Shown: in pieces, positions 38,936 to 47,829 of the stretch
Layout of the letters: each line of letters starts with the position of its first letter
Numbering within the stretch: the first letter of the stretch is position 1
Origin: CAWKGC01 sp963849005
GTDB taxonomy: Bacteria; Pseudomonadota; Gammaproteobacteria; Burkholderiales; Usitatibacteraceae
Direction: 5' to 3'
DNA length: 64,000 nt
NCBI GenBank assembly: GCA_963849005.1
Contig: CAWKGC010000019.1
Coordinates: 248,001 to 312,000 of the forward strand
The notes under the pieces: model-generated
Database searches by the model: none
What the model saw: the letters and a program-made list of their open reading frames with translations, nothing else
Told to the model about the DNA's origin: nothing
Translations under genes and position numbers: made by a program

Positions 38936-39907
38936 ATGATGAAACGCATTGCAGCCTTGATCGTCGCATTCGCCGCGCTGGGAATTGCCGGGCCGTCCGC
39001 CGCCCAGACCAAGCTCAAGTGGGCGCACGTCTACGAGGTGAGCGAGCAGTACCACAAGCAGGCTCTGTGGGCTGCCGAGGAGATCGGGAAGCGCACCAAC
39101 GGCAGGTACGTGATCGAGGTATTCCCGGCCTCCACGCTGGGCAAGGAGACCGACATCAACCAGGGGCTCACGCTCGGCACGGTGGACATCATCTACACCG
39201 GCCAGCTCTTCGCCGGGCGCACCTACGGGCCGATCTCGATCGGCGGCGCGCCGTACATGTTCCGCGACTTCGCGCACTGGAACACGTTCCGCAACAGCCC
39301 GTTCTTCCAGGAGCTCGCCGATGGCTATGGCAAGAAGAGCGGCGGCAACAAGGTGACCGCGCTCACCTATTACGGCGAGCGGCACGTCACTTCGAACAAG
39401 GCCATCAACAAGCCCGAGGACATGAAGGGCCTGAAGATCCGCGTGCCCGACGCGCCGCTCTACATGATGTTCCCCAAGGCGGTGGGCGCGAACCCGACGC
39501 CGATCGCGTTTGCCGAGGTCTATCTCGCGCTGCAGAACGGCACCGTGGACGCGCAGGAAAACCCGCTGCCGACCATCGACGCGAAGAAGTTCTACGAGGT
39601 GCAGAAGTACATCACGCTTACCGGCCACATCACCGACAGCCTCCTTACGATCATCGGCGGGCCGACGTGGGCCAAGCTCTCGCCCGAGGATCGCAAGATA
39701 TTCGCCGAGGTGACCAGGGAGGCGGCCGACCGTTGCACGAGGGAGATCCAGGCGATCGAGGCCGGGCTCGCGGCGGAATTCGAAAAGCGCGGCAAGACCG
39801 TGGTGAAAGTCGACCGCAAGCCCTTCCGCGAGGCGGTGATGAAGGAGCACAACGGCAAGGACGCGACCTGGAGCAAGGACGAGTACGACAAGCTGCAGAA
39901 ACTCTAG
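38936..39907 (+). CDS. TRAP transporter substrate-binding protein, DctP type
   Basis: A 323-residue periplasmic protein. The signal peptide MMKRIAALIVAFAALGIAGP leads to a cleavage site near SAAQ. DctP features are TLGKETDINQGLTLGTVDII, the conserved Arg region KGLKIRVPDAPLYMMFPKAV, and VYLALQNGTVDAQENP. Such proteins bind the carboxylate of a sugar acid. The two ATGs at 38936 and 38939 are both usable; AATGGAGGAGACC favours the first. Confidence 0.93.
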   Translation: MMKRIAALIVAFAALGIAGPSAAQTKLKWAHVYEVSEQYHKQALWAAEEIGKRTNGRYVIEVFPASTLGKETDINQGLTLGTVDIIYTGQLFAGRTYGPISIGGAPYMFRDFAHWNTFRNSPFFQELADGYGKKSGGNKVTALTYYGERHVTSNKAINKPEDMKGLKIRVPDAPLYMMFPKAVGANPTPIAFAEVYLALQNGTVDAQENPLPTIDAKKFYEVQKYITLTGHITDSLLTIIGGPTWAKLSPEDRKIFAEVTREAADRCTREIQAIEAGLAAEFEKRGKTVVKVDRKPFREAVMKEHNGKDATWSKDEYDKLQKL

Positions 39908-39927
39908 GCGCGCATTGGAGCATCGCC

Positions 39928-40440
39928 ATGAGCAAGGCATCCGCGAAGGTCCGGGAGGAGTTCCTTGCGCTCCTCCCGCCGACGATCTTCTTCCTCGTTG
40001 CACTGAGCATCATCGCGGTGGTCCGCGTGCTGATGCTCAAGGGAACGGGGATTCCCGTCAGCACGCCTGATCCAGATCCGGTGGGCGCCCTGGTGTTGGG
40101 CAAGTCGGTGCTGATCGCGGACCTGATGCCATTCATCAACAAGTACCCGGACAAGCCCCTGGCCTACAACGTCGCGTGGAAGACGGCGATCTATGTCTTC
40201 GTTGCGCTCGTCATCCATTACCTGGAGCACCTTTTCGACTTCTGGAAGGAAGCCCCCGGCCTCGTCGCCGCCAACCAGAAGCTTCTCGAGGCGATGGTCT
40301 GGCCGCACTTCTGGGCGATCCAGATCGTGCTGGTGGTGCTGATCTTCAATTACTGCGTGGCGCACGAGTTCTCCCGAGTCATCGGTGGGGCGAAAGTGCG
40401 GGCGATGTTCTTCGAGGCGCCGCCCGAGGGCCGGCCATGA
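39928..40440 (+). CDS. Membrane protein of unknown function at the end of the TRAP operon
   Basis: I do not recognise this 170-residue protein. It has three hydrophobic segments: near residues 14-34 (LLPPTIFFLVALSIIAVVRV), 85-100 (TAIYVFVALVIHYLEHLF) and 125-142 (FWAIQIVLVVLIFNYCVAHE). Polar loops lie between them. It begins 20 bases after dctP on the same strand, so it is probably co-transcribed. It is too short and lacks the features to be a second TRAP permease. Confidence 0.75.
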   Translation: MSKASAKVREEFLALLPPTIFFLVALSIIAVVRVLMLKGTGIPVSTPDPDPVGALVLGKSVLIADLMPFINKYPDKPLAYNVAWKTAIYVFVALVIHYLEHLFDFWKEAPGLVAANQKLLEAMVWPHFWAIQIVLVVLIFNYCVAHEFSRVIGGAKVRAMFFEAPPEGRP

Positions 40441-40468
40441 CCCGTGCTTGGACGCGGGTGCCCGACGC

Positions 40469-41074
40469 TCAATCGATTTCGAGCCAGATCTCGTTGCGGC
40501 GCAGGAACCACGGGGTCCACGGCGGGTCGTACCGCGCCCACATCGGCTCGCCGCGCCACTTGGTGCCTTCCTGTTCCAGCGCGTCTTTCAGCTTCTTCAG
40601 GTTCTCGTCATAAAGGCCCTGCGAGGACGTCCCGGAGTAGCGGATGACGGCGACCGTTCGCGCCGGGACTTCCCGCAAGACCACGCGGGCATCGTTCGGC
40701 TCGGGAAGGGTTTGCAGCGTCCACTCCCGGGGCATCGCGAACTGGATGGCGTAGCCGCCGGCGCTCGCGCTTTGCGCCACCGGCGCCGTCATGGCGATCT
40801 TCGCGGGCGATTGCGCGACGGGCGCGGTCATCTCGATCTTTCGCGCGCCCTTGTTCCCGCCGAAGATGTAGCCTGCCAGGATGCGAAAGCCCTGGTTGCC
40901 CGCCTCGCCGGCGGTCGTGTCGACGATGGTCTCCGCGACAAGGTAGGGCTCGTAGCGGCGAACTTCGAATGCTTCGGCCGAGCGGACAACCACATGGGAG
41001 GGCTCGTCAATTGCCATGGCGCAACTCCAGGCGGCAAGCAGCAGGAAGGCAAGCGGATGCTGGTATCGTTTCAT
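40469..41074 (-). CDS. SOUL-family heme-binding protein (exported)
   Basis: A 201-residue protein starting at ATG 41074 with a signal-like segment (MKRYQHPLAFLLLAAWSCAM). The SOUL domain follows: EVRRYEPYLVAET, the repeated KIEMTAPVAQ / KIAMTAPVAQ motif, FAMPREWTLQTLPEPND and a Trp/Pro-rich end. SOUL proteins bind heme or related tetrapyrroles; their bacterial role is poorly known. The frame is open up to 41431, but the signal peptide fixes the start. It converges on the membrane-protein gene. Confidence 0.88.
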   Translation of the reverse strand: MKRYQHPLAFLLLAAWSCAMAIDEPSHVVVRSAEAFEVRRYEPYLVAETIVDTTAGEAGNQGFRILAGYIFGGNKGARKIEMTAPVAQSPAKIAMTAPVAQSASAGGYAIQFAMPREWTLQTLPEPNDARVVLREVPARTVAVIRYSGTSSQGLYDENLKKLKDALEQEGTKWRGEPMWARYDPPWTPWFLRRNEIWLEID

Positions 41075-41159
41075 CGAAGTGCCCGGGGAAGACAGCGTGG
41101 CAAGCAAGGGCATCATTGCCCTCCCGGTGTGACCCGGCATTCCTGGTTTGGTTTCCGAC

Positions 41160-41621
41160 ATGGCCGCAATGATGACCGATGACCAGATCGAGGCGGTACT
41201 GAGGGACCTGTTTCGTTCGCAGCGCTTCGCGGTGCTGGCGACCGACAGCCACGGGCAGCCATTCACCAGCCTGATGGCATTCGCCGCTTCCGAGGACCTG
41301 GCGCAGCTGGTGGTCCTGACCGAGCGGGCCGCGCGCAAGTTCGCCAACCTCACGGCGAACCGCCGGGTCGCGCTGCTCATCGACAACCGCGAGAACAAGG
41401 GCTCCGACACGCTGGAATCGGTCGCGGTCACCGCGATCGGGGAGGCTGAGGAGCTGGACCCGGTTGCGGGCGCTGCCCTGCTGCAGCTCTTTCTCGCCCG
41501 CCATCCCTACCTGGCCGCATTCGCCGCATCTCCCTCGTGCGCAATCGTAGGGGTGAAGATCAGCGCATACCGGCTGGTTTCCCGCTTCCAGGAGGTCGCC
41601 GAATGGCGCATCCGGTCGTAG
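41160..41621 (+). CDS. Pyridoxamine 5'-phosphate oxidase-like FMN-binding protein
   Basis: A product of about 153 residues with the split-barrel flavin-binding fold: RSQRFAVLATDSHGQPFTSL, then VVLTERAARKFANLTANRRV and ALLIDNRENKGSDTLESVAV. This pattern is typical of small PNPOx-like and heme-utilisation (HugZ-like) proteins. Its neighbour on the other strand is a SOUL heme-binding protein, which hints at a tetrapyrrole link, but the activity cannot be assigned. ATG 41160 is chosen; an in-frame TTG/GTG at about 41148 is an alternative. Confidence 0.82.
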   Translation: MAAMMTDDQIEAVLRDLFRSQRFAVLATDSHGQPFTSLMAFAASEDLAQLVVLTERAARKFANLTANRRVALLIDNRENKGSDTLESVAVTAIGEAEELDPVAGAALLQLFLARHPYLAAFAASPSCAIVGVKISAYRLVSRFQEVAEWRIRS

Positions 41622-41798
41622 CCGGCGGCGGCTTTGCCGGCCGAGGCCGCCCCCTGCCCCTGCCGCCGCTTGAATTGCGGGATGGGAGACCCAACGTGCC
41701 TGGGGCCCGGGGCGAAGGGTATTCCGGGAGAGGGTAAAATGAACTCCCTTCCCGATTCCCGGTCCCCGGCATAACCCGGTCACCAACATAGGCCAGAC

Positions 41799-42671
41799 AT
41801 GAAACGCATATTCCTTTTCCTCGTAACCAACATCGCGGTGATGGTGGTCCTGTCCATTGTCGTCTCGGTCCTCGGCGTCGGCAATTTCATGACCGCCGAA
41901 GGGCTCAACCTGGGCATGCTGCTGGTGTTTTCCGCCGTGATCGGTTTCACCGGCTCGTTCATTTCGCTGCTGATGTCCAAGTGGATGGCGAAGATGTCCA
42001 CCGGCGCGCATGTGATCGAATCACCGCAGTCCGATGACGAGCGCTGGCTCGTTTCCACCGTGCATCGCCTTGCCGACAAGGCCAACATCGGGCACCCGGA
42101 GGTCGCCGTGTTCGAAGGCGCGCCCAATGCCTTTGCCACGGGCGCCTTCAAGAACTCCTCGCTCGTCGCCGTCTCCACGGGGCTGCTGCAGACGATGAAC
42201 CGCGAGGAGGTCGAGGCCGTGCTCGGCCACGAGATCGCGCACATCGCCAATGGCGACATGGTGACGCTCACCCTGATTCAGGGCGTGGTCAACACCTTCG
42301 TCGTGTTCCTCTCGCGCATCGTCGGCTATCTCGTCGACAGGGCCGTGTTCAAGACCGAGCGCGGGACGGGCCCGGGCTACTTCATCACCGTCATGGTCAG
42401 CCAGATCGTGTTCGGCATCCTCGCCTCGATCATCGTCATGTGGTTCTCGCGGCAGCGCGAGTTCCGCGCGGACGCCGGCAGCGCCGACCTGCTCGGCAGG
42501 CCCGGCCCGATGGTGGCGGCCCTCAGGCGCCTCGGGGGGCTCGAGCCAGGAGAGCTGCCCAAGTCGATGGCGGCCTCCGGCATCAATGACAAACCGGGAT
42601 TCATGTCGCTATTCTCCAGCCACCCGCCGATCGAGGAGCGCATCGCCGCGCTTCAGGCCCGCAAGCCGTAG
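41799..42671 (+). CDS. htpX: Membrane zinc metalloprotease HtpX
   Basis: A heat-shock protease that degrades misfolded inner-membrane proteins, 290 residues. Two N-terminal membrane segments (about 4-26 and 36-58), the zinc motif HEIAH (residues 144-148), two more hydrophobic segments, and the third-ligand region QREFRADAGSADLLG. Length is normal. TAAAAT at 41735-41740 could be a -10 box, but I see no convincing -35. A clear terminator follows. Confidence 0.96.
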   Translation: MKRIFLFLVTNIAVMVVLSIVVSVLGVGNFMTAEGLNLGMLLVFSAVIGFTGSFISLLMSKWMAKMSTGAHVIESPQSDDERWLVSTVHRLADKANIGHPEVAVFEGAPNAFATGAFKNSSLVAVSTGLLQTMNREEVEAVLGHEIAHIANGDMVTLTLIQGVVNTFVVFLSRIVGYLVDRAVFKTERGTGPGYFITVMVSQIVFGILASIIVMWFSRQREFRADAGSADLLGRPGPMVAALRRLGGLEPGELPKSMAASGINDKPGFMSLFSSHPPIEERIAALQARKP

Positions 42672-42695
42672 CCTCGATCGCCATCGCAGTTCCGG

Positions 42696-42729
42696 GCGCC
42701 GCGGCAGCAATGTCGCGGCGCTTTTGTTT
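42696..42729 (+). terminator. Rho-independent terminator of htpX
   Basis: Arms GCGCCGCG (42696-42703) and CGCGGCGC (42714-42721), a 10-base loop, then TTTTGTTT. It lies 25 bases after the htpX stop. The next gene starts 4 bases later at 42733, so that gene needs its own signal or read-through. Confidence 0.85.
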
Positions 42730-42732
42730 CCA

Positions 42733-43878
42733 ATGGACTTGAAGCTCCTCGTCTTTCTCACCATCCTCGGCCACACGGCATTCAACGGCAGCCGGGTGGC
42801 GGTGTCCCTGCAGGCGCTCAGCCTCGGCGCTTCGCCCTTCACGGTAGGCATCCTGATGGCCCTCTACGCGGCCTTGCCGATGCTCCTTGCCGTGAGCGCC
42901 GGCCGGCTTGTGGACCGCATCGGCGTCCGCCGGCCGCTCATCTTCTCCGCACTCGCGCTCGCCCTTTCCGTGCTTGTCCCCGCGGTCTTTCCCGGCATCG
43001 AGCCGCTGTACTTCGCCGCGGTCGCGATCGGCACCAGCTTCCTCGTCTACTCGGTCACGATCCAGCACGCGGTGGGCGCGCGCAGTTCGGCCGAGGAGCG
43101 CGCCCGTGACTACAGCTATCTGTCGATCGGCTTCTCGGTGTCGGGCTTCCTCGGGCCCACGATCGCCGGATTCTCGATCGACCTGTTCGGCCATGCGCGC
43201 ACATTCCTGTTCCTGTCGATGTTCGCGGTGGCGCCGTTCGCGATCCTGCTGGCGCGGCGCGGCGCCATGAAGGTGCACCGCGCTGCGATTGCGCACGAGG
43301 GCCCGCGCCGGTTGTGGGACCTGTTGCGCGACCGGGACCTGCGCCGGCTCTTCCTCGTCACCGGCGTGCTGGCGATGGCGTGGGACCTGTTCAACTTCGT
43401 CATGCCCATCTATGGCACCAGCATCGGCCTTTCCGCCTCCACGATAGGCATGGTGCTCGGCAGCTTCGCGCTTGCGACGCTCACGGTGCGCCTGCTGCTG
43501 CCCTGGCTCAGCCGCCACTTGCGCGAGTGGCAGATGATCACGCTGACGATGATGGTCGGCTGCGTTGCCTATGCATTGATGCCGATGATGCGCACCGTGC
43601 CGCTGCTGGCCTGCATGGCGTTCGTGCTCGGGCTCGGCCTGGGCGCGACACAGGCGTCGATGATGTCGCTGCTGCATTCGACCGCGCCGGCCGGCCGCGC
43701 GGGCGAGGCGCTCGGCGTGCGCGCCGCCGTGATCAACGGCAGCAGCACCTTGCTGCCGCTTGCGTTCGGCGGCGTCGGCGCCGCGCTCGGGCTGGCCCCG
43801 GTGTTCTGGTCGATGGCCGCCTGCCTCGGGATCACCGGCTGGTTCGCCAATCGCCGGCGCCGCTTCCTCGAGCGTTGA
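42733..43878 (+). CDS. MFS transporter
   Basis: A 381-residue major facilitator protein with twelve predicted helices. After helix 2 comes the loop GRLVDRIGVRRPLIFSALAL, and near the middle a loop RLWDLLRDRDLRRLFLVTGV between the two six-helix halves. The start is ATG 42733 (MDLKLLVFLTILGHTAFNGS); the frame is open back into htpX but no start there fits the helix layout. The substrate is unknown; the short loops suggest a small-molecule exporter. Confidence 0.85.
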   Translation: MDLKLLVFLTILGHTAFNGSRVAVSLQALSLGASPFTVGILMALYAALPMLLAVSAGRLVDRIGVRRPLIFSALALALSVLVPAVFPGIEPLYFAAVAIGTSFLVYSVTIQHAVGARSSAEERARDYSYLSIGFSVSGFLGPTIAGFSIDLFGHARTFLFLSMFAVAPFAILLARRGAMKVHRAAIAHEGPRRLWDLLRDRDLRRLFLVTGVLAMAWDLFNFVMPIYGTSIGLSASTIGMVLGSFALATLTVRLLLPWLSRHLREWQMITLTMMVGCVAYALMPMMRTVPLLACMAFVLGLGLGATQASMMSLLHSTAPAGRAGEALGVRAAVINGSSTLLPLAFGGVGAALGLAPVFWSMAACLGITGWFANRRRRFLER

Positions 43879-43946
43879 GCATGCTGCAGGGCACAAGGCT
43901 GCAAGTGCTTGTGTTAAAATAACAATTTTCCGGGTTCGAGAGCGCC

Positions 43947-44319
43947 ATGCCGATTTACGAGTACCGCTGCTCCGCTTGCGGCTTCCAGAAGGAATACCTG
44001 CAGAAGGTGAGCGACGCGCCCCCCGTCACCTGCCCGGAATGCGGCAAGGAGTCGTTGGCGAAAATGGTCACCGCAGCCGGCTTCCAGCTGAAGGGCAGCG
44101 GTTGGTACGCCACCGATTTCAAGGGCAGCGTGAAGACGGCGAAGGCCGGCGAGACCGCCGGTGCGGACAGCAAGTCCGATGCGAAGGCGGATTCGGCATC
44201 CGGGCCGAAATCCGACGCCAAGCCCGACGCGAAGACCGAGGCCAAACCGGACGCGAAATCCGAAGCCAAGCCGGACAGCCAAGGCGAGCGCTTCGCCTCC
44301 AGCCCCATCGGCGACATGA
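43947..44319 (+). CDS. FmdB-family zinc-ribbon protein (3' end uncertain)
   Basis: Starts MPIYEYRCSACGFQKEYLQK with Cys8, Cys11, Cys29 and Cys32 forming a zinc ribbon, then KMVTAAGFQLKGSGWYATDF, the family core. A low-complexity Asp/Ala/Lys tail follows, built on the repeats DAKPDAKTEAKPDAKSEAKP. The frame then runs without a stop into the DUF502 gene. The frame one base over ends at TGA 44317-44319, overlapping the DUF502 ATG as ATGA, so one indel in the tail is the simplest reading and the end given is inferred. AT-rich TTAAAATAA at 43914-43922 may be the -10 region. Confidence 0.82.
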
Positions 44320-44984
44320 AGGCGGTTCGCAAGTACCTGCTTGCCGGGATCCTGGTCTGGATCCCGCTCGGCATCACGATCTGGGTGCTGAAGCTCCTCG
44401 TCGACCTGCTCGACCAGAGCCTGCTGCTGCTGCCCGCGCAATGGCGCACCGAAGCGTGGCTCGGCTTCCACGTTCCCGGGTCAGGGCGTGATCCTGGTGT
44501 TCCTGATCGTGCTTCGTCACGGGCGTGCTCGCCGCCAACTTTTTCGGCAGGCAACTGCTGACGTGCGGCGATTCGATCCTGAACCGCATCCCGATCGTGC
44601 GTTCGATCTACGGCGGGCGTGAAGCAGATCAGCGACACGCTGTTCTCCTCCGAAGGCAAGGCCTTCCGGCGCGTGGTGCTGGTGCGCTATCCGCATTCCG
44701 GCGCGTGGACCGTGGCGCTGGTGACCGGGACTCCGCGCCACGAAGTCACCGACCACCTCGGCCTCGACCAGATCTCGGTGTTCGTGCCGACCACGCCGAA
44801 CATCACCGCGGGCTTTTTCCTGATCGTCCCGAAGAGCGAGACGATCGAGCTCGAGATGAGCGTCGACGAGGCGCTCAAGTACATCATTTCCATGGGCGTG
44901 GCGGAGCCGTCCCGCCAGAAGCCCCGGCCCGGGAGCCACCGCTCCGGGACCGACCCCGATCCGCGGCCGTCGCCGAAAACGTAG
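44316..44984 (+). CDS. DUF502 membrane protein (frameshifted)
   Basis: A membrane protein of about 222 residues of unknown function. The start is ATG 44316: KYLLAGILVWIPLGITIWVL is a membrane helix. A second helix (GVILVFLIVLVTGVLAANFF) lies after a frameshift near 44480, and others occur near 44515 and 44622. The soluble domain includes SDTLFSSEGKAFRRVVLVRY, FVPTTPNITAGFFLIVPKSE and MSVDEALKYIISMGVAEP, the DUF502 signature. The order fmdB-DUF502-aspS is conserved in betaproteobacteria. Confidence 0.85.
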
Positions 44985-45011
44985 GCGGCGGCACCCCGAA
45001 GACAAGAATCT

Positions 45012-45090
45012 CCCGTCGCTCCGGCGAAAGCCGCGAACCCAGTGATCTCCGAAGACATGCTGGATCCCGGGTCAAGCCCGGGATGACGAA
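45012..45090. repeat. Palindromic intergenic repeat pair (CTGGATCCCGG family)
   Basis: The right unit, CTGGATCCCGGGTCAAG plus CCCGGGATGACG (45060-45088), holds the stem ATCCCGGG (45064-45071) and CCCGGGAT (45077-45084). The left part (about 45014-45042, GTCGCTCCGGCGAAAGCCGC onward) looks like a degenerate copy in opposite orientation. Together they form a BIME-like pair between DUF502 and aspS. The inner part of the repeat at 31892-31919 is the same family. Confidence 0.75.
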
Positions 45091-45113
45091 AATTGCAACT
45101 GCATGGAACAAAG

Positions 45114-46905
45114 ATGAGAACCAACTACTGCGGATTGATCGATAAGCGATACCTCGGCAAGACCGTTACCCTGTTCGGCTGGGCGCACCGCCGGCGCGAC
45201 CACGGCGGCGTCATCTTCATCGACCTGCGCGACCGCGAAGGGCTGGTGCAGGTGGTCATCGACCCGGACCGCGTCGGCGACCTTTGCCGTCGCCGACAAG
45301 ATGCGCAACGAATTCGTGCTCAAGGTCACGGGCGTGGTGCGGCCGCGTCCCGAGGGCACCGTCAACCCCAACCTCAAGAGCGGCGCGATCGAAGTGCTGG
45401 CGCACGAGATGGAGGTGCTCAACCCGGCGCAGACGCCGCCCTTCATGATCGACGACGAGATCGTGTCAACGAGGAGGTGCGCCTCAAGTACCGCTACATC
45501 GACCTGCGCCGCGAGACCGATGCAGAGGATCATGCGCCTGCGCCATCGCATCGCCATGGCGGTGCGCAGTATCTCGACGACAAGGGTTTCATCGACGTCG
45601 AAACGCCGTTGCTCTACAAGTCCACGCCCGAGGGCGCGCGCGAGTTTCTGGTGCCGTCGCGCATGCACGACGGCCAGTTCTACGCGCTGCCGCAGTCGCC
45701 CGCAGCTGTTCAAGCAACTGCTGATGATGGCGGGCTTCGACCGCTACTACCAGATCGTCAAGTGCTTCCGCGACGAGGACTTGCGCGCCGACCGCCAGCC
45801 GGAATTCACGCAGATCGACATCGAGACCTCGTTCCTCGACGAGCGCGAGATCCAGGACATCATGGAAGGCCTCGTGAACGCGATGTTTCAAGCAGGTGTC
45901 GGCGTTGACCTCGCGATTTCCCGCGCATGACCTATGCCGAGGCGATGGCGCGCTACGGCTCGCGACAAGCCGGACCTGCGGGTGAAGCTCGAGCTGACCG
46001 AGCTGACCGACATGATGAAGACGGTCGACTTCAAGGTGTTCCGAGCGGCAGCCGAAATGCCCGAACGGCCGCGTCGCCGCGCTGCTGCCTGCCGGGCGGC
46101 AACGCGCAATTCACGCGCAAGGAGATCGACGACTCACCACGTTCGTCGCGATCTACGGCGCGAAGGGGCTCGCTTACATCAAGGTGAACGATGCCACCAA
46201 GCTCAACGAAGAGGGCCTGCAGTCGCCGATCGTGAAGTTCTTGACCGAAGTCGCGCTCGCCGAGATCCTCAAGCGCGTGTGGCGCGCAAGACCGGCGACC
46301 TGATGTTCTTCTGCGCCGACAGAGCCAAGGTGGTCAACGATTCGCTGGGCGCCTTGCGCGTCGAAGATCGGCCATGAGAAAGGTTATGCCGAAAAGGGCT
46401 GACAGGCCGTTCTGGGTGGTCGATTTCCCCGCCTACGATTACGATGAGGAGAACAAGCGCTGGTCTGCCGCGCATCATCCGTTCACCGCGCCAAAAGACG
46501 AGCATATCGCGCTCATGGAGACCGATCCCGGGCAGGTGCTGGCCAAGGCCTACGACGTGGCGATGAACGGCTGGGAACTGGGCGGCGGCTCGGTGCGCAT
46601 CCACCGCGCCGGAAGTGCAGGCGCAAACAGTTCAGGATGCTCGGCATTTCGGCGGAGGACTCAGCGCGCCAAATTCGGCTTCCTGCTCGATGCGCTTGCA
46701 GTACGGCGCGCCGCCGATGGGCGGCATCGCCTTCGGGCTCGACCGCATGGTGACGATGATGTGCGGGAAGGGGACTCGATTCGCGACGTGATCGCGTTCC
46801 CGAAAACGCAGCGCGGGCAGGACTTGATGGTCGAAGCGCCCAGCCCGGTGCCGGAAAAGCAGTTGCGGGAATTGCACATCAAACTGAGGAATGCCCCGCC
46901 AATGA
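45114..46905 (+). CDS. aspS: Aspartyl-tRNA synthetase (many frameshifts)
   Basis: A class II synthetase charging tRNA-Asp. ATG 45114 opens MRTNYCGLIDKRYLGKTVTL, followed by the anticodon-binding OB domain (GWAHRRRDHGGVIFIDLRDR). In other frames come VNEEVRLKYRYIDLRRET, VETPLLYKSTPEGAREFLVP (motif 2 region), KCFRDEDLRADRQPEFTQID, the GAD insertion, DRPFWVVDFPAYDYDEENKR and RDVIAFPKTQRG (motif 3 region). Total length fits about 597 residues. About ten indels occur. The last frame runs in phase into the next gene; removing one C in 46894-46897 would give the stop TGA 46903-46905, overlapping that gene's ATG, so the end is inferred. Confidence 0.9.
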
Positions 46906-47828
46906 AGACGGCCCTGATCGTGCATGGCGGCGCAGGCAAGTGGCGCCCGGGTTCGGACGACGATGCGATCGCCGGCACCATCGCCGCCGTCGAGGCCGGG
47001 CGCAAGGTGCTGGCCGCCGGCGGAAGCGCGGTCGATGCGGTTTGCGCGGCGGTCGTCCTCCTCGAGGACAATCCGATCTTCAACGCCGGCACCGGAGCCG
47101 TGCTCAATTTCGACGGTTTCTGCGAGCTCGACGCCTGCGTGATGGAGGGAAGCGGCAAGCGCGTCGGCGGGGTAGCCGCATTGCAGCGGGTGAAGAACCC
47201 GGTGCTGGTGGCACGCAAGGTCATGGACGAGACCGACCACGTGCTGCTTGCCGGGGACGGCGCGCAGCGTTTTGCCCGCGTCATGGGGTTCGGCGATCAC
47301 GATCCGGTCACCGCAGAGCGCCGCGCCGACTGGCAGGACAAGAAGAGCCACGTGGACGAGATCCTCGGCGCGAACGCGCTCAAGATGCGCCGCTTCCTGA
47401 TGCAGCACCCGGAGTACGCCGGCGGCACCGTCGGCTGCGCGGCGGTCGATCGCCACGGCGTGCTGGCGGCAGCCACCTCGACCGGCGGCGTGACGCTGAA
47501 GCTGGTGGGCCGCGTCGGCGATACCCCGATTCCCGGCGCCGGGAACTACGCCTCGGAACATGTCGCCGCATCGGCCACCGGCACCGGCGAGTTCGTGATG
47601 CGCTCGCTCACCACGCGCGCCATTTCCGAATCCGTCGAGCGCGGCGCGACGCTCGAACAGGCAGTCGCGGGCGCGCTGGAGCAGCTCGGGCGCGACTTCG
47701 ACGCCGACGTGGGGCTGATCGCGGTGGATCGCCATGGCAACGCCGTCGCGAGGCATCGCACCAAGGACATGCCGCACGCGTACTTCTCCGGCGACGGCCC
47801 GGTGGTGGCGAAGATGCGCGTTGGCTGA
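46902..47828 (+). CDS. iaaA: Isoaspartyl peptidase / L-asparaginase (Ntn hydrolase, family 2)
   Basis: A 308-residue self-cleaving N-terminal-nucleophile hydrolase that removes isoaspartyl residues from peptides and can hydrolyse asparagine. MKTALIVHGGAGKWRPGSDD is the family start. Early on, NPIFNAGTGAVLNFDGFCEL and MEGSGKRVGGVAAL are conserved. The autocleavage site is G-G-T176 in YAGGTVGCAAVDRHG, so Thr176 becomes the nucleophile of the beta chain. It sits between aspS and nudB, an unusual insertion into a conserved order, and its aspartate product is the amino acid used by AspRS. Confidence 0.92.
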   Translation: MKTALIVHGGAGKWRPGSDDDAIAGTIAAVEAGRKVLAAGGSAVDAVCAAVVLLEDNPIFNAGTGAVLNFDGFCELDACVMEGSGKRVGGVAALQRVKNPVLVARKVMDETDHVLLAGDGAQRFARVMGFGDHDPVTAERRADWQDKKSHVDEILGANALKMRRFLMQHPEYAGGTVGCAAVDRHGVLAAATSTGGVTLKLVGRVGDTPIPGAGNYASEHVAASATGTGEFVMRSLTTRAISESVERGATLEQAVAGALEQLGRDFDADVGLIAVDRHGNAVARHRTKDMPHAYFSGDGPVVAKMRVG

Positions 47829-47829
47829 C

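Noticed and set aside
41622..41798. Promoter of htpX
   Set aside because: Only a TAAAAT hexamer at 41735-41740 is visible; there is no acceptable -35 at 16-18 bases, so it is not called.
44180..44290. A tandem DNA repeat array in the fmdB tail
   Set aside because: The repeats are imperfect codon-level repeats of Asp, Ala and Lys in a low-complexity tail, not a mobile or CRISPR-like array.
45114..47828. A fused aspartyl-tRNA synthetase/asparaginase enzyme
   Set aside because: The join lacks a linker, the aspS part is full of indels, and a one-base change gives a standard ATGA overlap; kept only as a point to check.
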